Assembly (NCBI GenBank): GCA_928724745.1
Contig: CAKMXJ010000042.1
Span: 186,001 to 250,000, forward strand
DNA from: Anthracocystis setariae
Lineage: Eukaryota; Basidiomycota; Ustilaginomycetes; Ustilaginales; Ustilaginaceae
DNA: 64,000 bases
Direction: 5' to 3'
Shown: positions 61,501 to 64,000 of the stretch, in pieces
Layout: each line of letters begins with the position of its first letter
Position numbering within the stretch: position 1 is the stretch's first letter
The notes under the pieces: generated by a model
What the model was told of the DNA's origin: nothing
Seen by the model: the letters and a program-made list of their open reading frames with translations, nothing else
Databases searched by the model: none
Made by a program: the position numbers and the translations under genes

Positions 61501-64000
61501 ATCGAGTGGAAAAGGATCCTGTTCCCGCAGATGAAAAGACGGAGCAGCGGAAAAGTCGTGGGTGGGCGTAAGACGGACCGGGGAAGTGACAGGCTGGACC
61601 ACGACAGCATGATCGCTGGCTGCGTCATTCACCACATCTGGCCTTTCTCCTAGGTCACTCTTGCGGCGAAGAAGCTGATGGACCAGTTCTGGGTGACTGG
61701 CCTCGACCGATTCCGGTGGTGCTGGATGCGTTAAAGCGTCAGACCTTGTCATAGTGCGAGCGACGCCGGAGGCTAAGCTCGAAGCGCGAGGCGCAATGCT
61801 ATTCGGATGCGTAGTTGAATGAATGGACGCATAGACGGACTTTGATGCCATTGTGGACTTCTCGGACCCGAGCAAGCTAGATGATCTGGCTACAATCTTG
61901 AGGTCGGGGTCGGTAGGTGATGTGACTGACCCATTTTGCGCGAAGTGTGTGATTGCTGTCTCGAAATCTTCGACTTGAGATTGCTGGACCTCTTCGTTTG
62001 TCGCGTCCAGTTCGCGATGTGAAGGTGGGCTGCTCTTGCGATCAAAGGCTCGCGCTCTCAGCCCGGTTCCGAGCTCTCCAGTTAGTGAAGACATCTTGGA
62101 CGCAATCTCGCTCCAGCCTTGACGTGCTTCGATAGGCATGGGCACCGACTCGTCTGGGTGAATAGTCTGGATCGAGGCAAGCGAAGGCTCCTGGATGAGC
62201 TTCCTTCGGGATGAGCCTGTACTGTCTTTCTTTGACACGTCCAAACGTGCTGGTCGGCTCTCGGACGTTTCGGCCGGTGTTTCCGCTGCGGCGGCATCTT
62301 GCGGAGACGTCATCGTCTGTGCGCCGGGCTCGGACTCGATAGCAGCAGATTTCTGAGCCTCGGATGCCTTATCATCCGCAACATCCTGTGCTTCTTGCGC
62401 GAGTAGAGTGATGACACCATCTGGGCTCTGCTTGAGATGGTCGACTTTTGCAGCATGCTCCTCGGCCTCCTTTTCAGCGACGCTCTCCATTGCTGTTGAA
62501 CGCTCTTCAGAGTCAGCCGGGGCGGCAGACTGACTACCGCAGGTGCATGGTTGAGACTTTCGCAGCTCGGATCGGCGCGCTTCGATGATGTCCCAAAAGC
62601 GCCCGCCGACCTGAAAGCTTTCTCCAACCCATTTGGTTCCACCGGCACTGGTGCCCACAGTGCCTGGCGGGACTCCTAACGTGCGAGCTGATGATCCGAC
62701 TCCGAACGAAGTCTCTGTGCCGCTGGCGGAAAGGTGACGTGAGTCCCTGATGGTGGAAGCAAAGCTCGTGGAGCGAGCTGCAGTACGACGACGACGGACG
62801 GCAAAGGGCGAAGACGTTTTGCGAGTGAGGACGGATGCGGGCGAACTCGAGCTGATTGCATCAGTGGCAGTCTCGGTGCGCGTAGGAGCCTTCTGGCTGC
62901 GCGAGCTGCGATTGCGCACTAAGCCATTGCGTTTAGGCACCTTGCGGAAGCTTCCGCGTGTTAGAAACTTGCGTGCGAGACTGGACCGAGCGCCTGCGGT
63001 GGCGCCGAAGCTGCCGTCGGTGACGACAGTGCCAAATGTATTGAGTGTGCCAGCTGTTGATGCTCTACTCATGCGACTCTGACGCGACAATTCGCGACTG
63101 TGATCATGAGCACGAGGTAGACCGTGGCTGGAAGGACCTGTGTGGTCGCGTGATGGCAGAGCGGAGCTGGCGTCTCGGCTGAACGTCAGGGATCGCTTGG
63201 TGGGCAGTCCCCTGCCCACACCTGCGCGTGATACCTTGGGTGGACTCTGGTGGATATCTTCGAGGTTGTTAGCAGATGGTGAATCTGCCAGGGTGGTCGA
63301 GCCATTAGGGATCTCGCTGGATGCATCGATGGCAGCAGCAGAGGTGGATTGCTCCCAAGAGGGGTGAAGGAGATCGTCCCGTTGAGGATGGGCAGGGGCA
63401 CTTTGGAATGTTGCGAGCGCATTCGCGTCGGTGTCGGTGTCAAAGGATGACTGGTGTCGCAGATAGCTGCTACGGGTATCATGAGTGGCGTCGTTATCGG
63501 CTCGAATGACGGTGGTGTCATTGCTGCTGTTGAAAGCTCGACGCTGGCTGCGATCGGGCTGGACATTCTGCTGATCGGCTGAAGTGATTTGAGCGTACTG
63601 CAACTGGCTGGGCGAGGTAGGAGAATTGATGGCCTCCTCGATATCGTTTAAGGGGAGATCAAGGATGGGGATGGCGATGGGCAAAGCATTGGGCGAGGAA
63701 GGGAAAGAAGCCGACGACTTTGAGCCTTCAGAGCCCACTCTTCGGTCTTGACGGAGAGCTGCGACACGCAAGTTTTCTGCGCTGCGGATGTTGCCAAATT
63801 TCTTGTCTCGGTTTGCAAGGACGCTGGCGTCGGTGTTGGAGCGAGCGAAGGGAGCGGTCGGCGTGGAGGGTTTCAAGATGGAAGTTGGAGGTTGAAAGGA
63901 GGCGACTGTGATGGTGCCGGGGAAGGACTGATTGCTCTTTCGCGAGAGCAGACGGAATCTTTTCTTTGTTGGGCTGGCTGAGCGTGAAGCGGGAGAGGAA
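58552..64000 (-). CDS. Large Spo71/Mug56-like PH-domain protein, cut by the right edge (5' end missing)
   Basis: The minus-strand frame is open from the TAG at 58554-58552 to the window edge (at least 1815 residues), with protein-like sequence (SPTKKRFRLLSRKSNQ) and no upstream ATG or stop, so the start lies outside. The N-terminal 900 residues are disordered and Ser/Thr-rich with basic patches. A Spo7_2_N/PH block (EEAWREYVVVFRMGKLELW, SLYSPIDRIFCLTYQPW) lies at about 60,750-61,100. A PH domain appears split by an insert (GFLWRVKPVSG...YICRTS, then FLVEAFSAPIAREWVERI). A C-terminal PH domain contains GKLFRKKS, ARNFVLIAGRLLCFKL and ERDVWVRCISYEIEKIV. Yeast Spo71 and fission-yeast Mug56/Spo7 use such domains to shape the prospore membrane by phosphoinositide binding. 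In a smut the role may be in meiosis/teliospore germination or general membrane organisation (inference). Confidence 0.88.
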   Translation of the reverse strand, partial: SSPASRSASPTKKRFRLLSRKSNQSFPGTITVASFQPPTSILKPSTPTAPFARSNTDASVLANRDKKFGNIRSAENLRVAALRQDRRVGSEGSKSSASFPSSPNALPIAIPILDLPLNDIEEAINSPTSPSQLQYAQITSADQQNVQPDRSQRRAFNSSNDTTVIRADNDATHDTRSSYLRHQSSFDTDTDANALATFQSAPAHPQRDDLLHPSWEQSTSAAAIDASSEIPNGSTTLADSPSANNLEDIHQSPPKVSRAGVGRGLPTKRSLTFSRDASSALPSRDHTGPSSHGLPRAHDHSRELSRQSRMSRASTAGTLNTFGTVVTDGSFGATAGARSSLARKFLTRGSFRKVPKRNGLVRNRSSRSQKAPTRTETATDAISSSSPASVLTRKTSSPFAVRRRRTAARSTSFASTIRDSRHLSASGTETSFGVGSSARTLGVPPGTVGTSAGGTKWVGESFQVGGRFWDIIEARRSELRKSQPCTCGSQSAAPADSEERSTAMESVAEKEAEEHAAKVDHLKQSPDGVITLLAQEAQDVADDKASEAQKSAAIESEPGAQTMTSPQDAAAAETPAETSESRPARLDVSKKDSTGSSRRKLIQEPSLASIQTIHPDESVPMPIEARQGWSEIASKMSSLTGELGTGLRARAFDRKSSPPSHRELDATNEEVQQSQVEDFETAITHFAQNGSVTSPTDPDLKIVARSSSLLGSEKSTMASKSVYASIHSTTHPNSIAPRASSLASGVARTMTRSDALTHPAPPESVEASHPELVHQLLRRKSDLGERPDVVNDAASDHAVVVQPVTSPVRLTPTHDFSAAPSFHLREQDPFPLDPTPPDDTTDQNGSDVCDPLPSDLRRPEDLEESPNRRKTVKFDTASARDSSIFKSRITRSLFAGKAERRKASASTYAGSPGDARPRPPEEVLARPQPNAIQTHSPSNDAVAPSTEVSETSIITRKSVLKKDRMLVKLAWTQSEDLPKDFDELQARKFAIREEAWREYVVVFRMGKLELWSDASLKNKLQGHSDRLSLKHTIHLSRGTTFLSLYSPIDRIFCLTYQPWKAMANHQGIRGIHLRRQGTDFALFDCRAHSTAADWMWELWRELGNLIPESLEVHVPAFGLKVKIPVPETMPVERPGTSTPASQASSQQGGLFAISSIRESRDGGEGFKLINRHNVISMIWKLLQNIPHWQGLMKLSQERGLALELAWRRGAELDWIVNERTVENEPRHWAVLCGALLRDYNNPAILELRAAIHYPVSVQIGSGQFMAEPPAVEGFLWRVKPVSGALTRLYFTTYDGHLYICRTSRAYPPDRHLASQLREAGDMRVPRTSSATQGRQAHHSTPASRSAFKTALAKFVGANKKARRDEDVATLRQNVLEAISHPAETEEEFQAQIEAFQSFEKRRQFEQIRGSDGFIDLKLVHTIKTVGRGPARCPGEDDSRKPVRNGAGVLNETNKNESEVAPGQDQESDEEDLLAKSDIGGQEGLEAAEDANELRRARQIEITLTNGKKFLVEAFSAPIAREWVERISELVVYWRRRERADAIELMYAAGIDVGEMAKQISGKKARTTAIQGINDDKLSPLLGNIWNWCAIEGCRNIIKSGKLFRKKSSYGAFKARNFVLIAGRLLCFKLVRSVNTARARQNNGIFHRRQALVIHLRDAYVYSGKLSEDMLKSGRSDPAQAVSGIGGGGSNSGKRHRVPRVYADGLFSVDDDEDCTFVIRYRPERVNTPANPGVSISGSHQSQTDARNATTMDTRAAPNVPSLEDKAHKYVAMRARSKTERDVWVRCISYEIEKIVREDLERETKLKNTGKVDYKK

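Noticed and set aside
1..64000. tRNA, 5S rRNA, CRISPR arrays or bacterial-type operons
   Set aside because: No convincing A/B-box pairs, cloverleaf or spaced direct repeats were seen by eye, and the genome is clearly eukaryotic.

Overview
The window looks like nuclear DNA of a smut fungus (Ustilaginaceae; Ustilago, Sporisorium or a close relative). The reasons are compact, mostly intronless and fairly GC-rich genes with a few short GT..AG introns, core fungal proteins (CFT1/CPSF160, BUR1, SLU7, MAD1, ALG14, an exomer ChAPs subunit, an NDR kinase of the Cbk1/Ukc1 type), long low-complexity tails, and many microsatellites. No species name can be fixed from sequence alone.

Layout from left to right. 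An unrecognised S/T-P-rich gene is cut by the left edge (1-806, minus). Then come ribosomal protein eS26 with a long first intron (1933-3255, plus) and CFT1 (3703-8412, minus). A complete 6.37-kb Ty1/copia LTR retrotransposon follows (8682-15055, minus), with identical 232-bp LTRs and a 5-bp target duplication; it sits in what was the shared promoter region of CFT1 and the WW-domain gene at 15484. Next are ALG14 (17312-18248, minus, one intron), a 4.3-kb gene-poor stretch, a two-RING LON-domain protein (22530-26057), glutaredoxin (26523-26921), a seven-transmembrane GPCR-like protein (28443-31749), the head-to-head pair BUR1/SLU7 (33157-38575), a 2.5-kb gene-poor stretch, a mitochondrial RRM-like protein divergent from MAD1 (41133-45095), a BTB/T1 protein (45267-47699, minus), the NDR kinase (49221-51367), a secreted GMC oxidoreductase with a GPI-like tail (51723-53744, minus), the ChAPs protein (54731-57154, minus) divergent from mitochondrial uS12m (57711-58199), and a very large Spo71/Mug56-like PH protein cut by the right edge (58552-64000, minus).

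The host genes are unrelated housekeeping, signalling and secretory functions, not a cluster. Apart from two plus-strand runs (LON/RING, glutaredoxin, 7-TM; and GMC/ChAPs on the minus strand), they are arranged largely as divergent and convergent neighbours.

The most unusual item is the retrotransposon. Besides one uninterrupted gag-pol frame it carries a second minus-strand gene between pol and the 3' LTR. That gene encodes an acidic protein with two CX2CX6C clusters and a helical, coiled-coil-like tail (a Zn2Cys6-regulator-like layout), and has its own TATA-like box. The primer binding site matches the anticodon half of initiator tRNA-Met, as in Drosophila copia. Although the LTRs are identical and pol is open, the first integrase catalytic Asp reads Asn and the RNase H catalytic Glu reads Val, so this copy may have been moved in trans.
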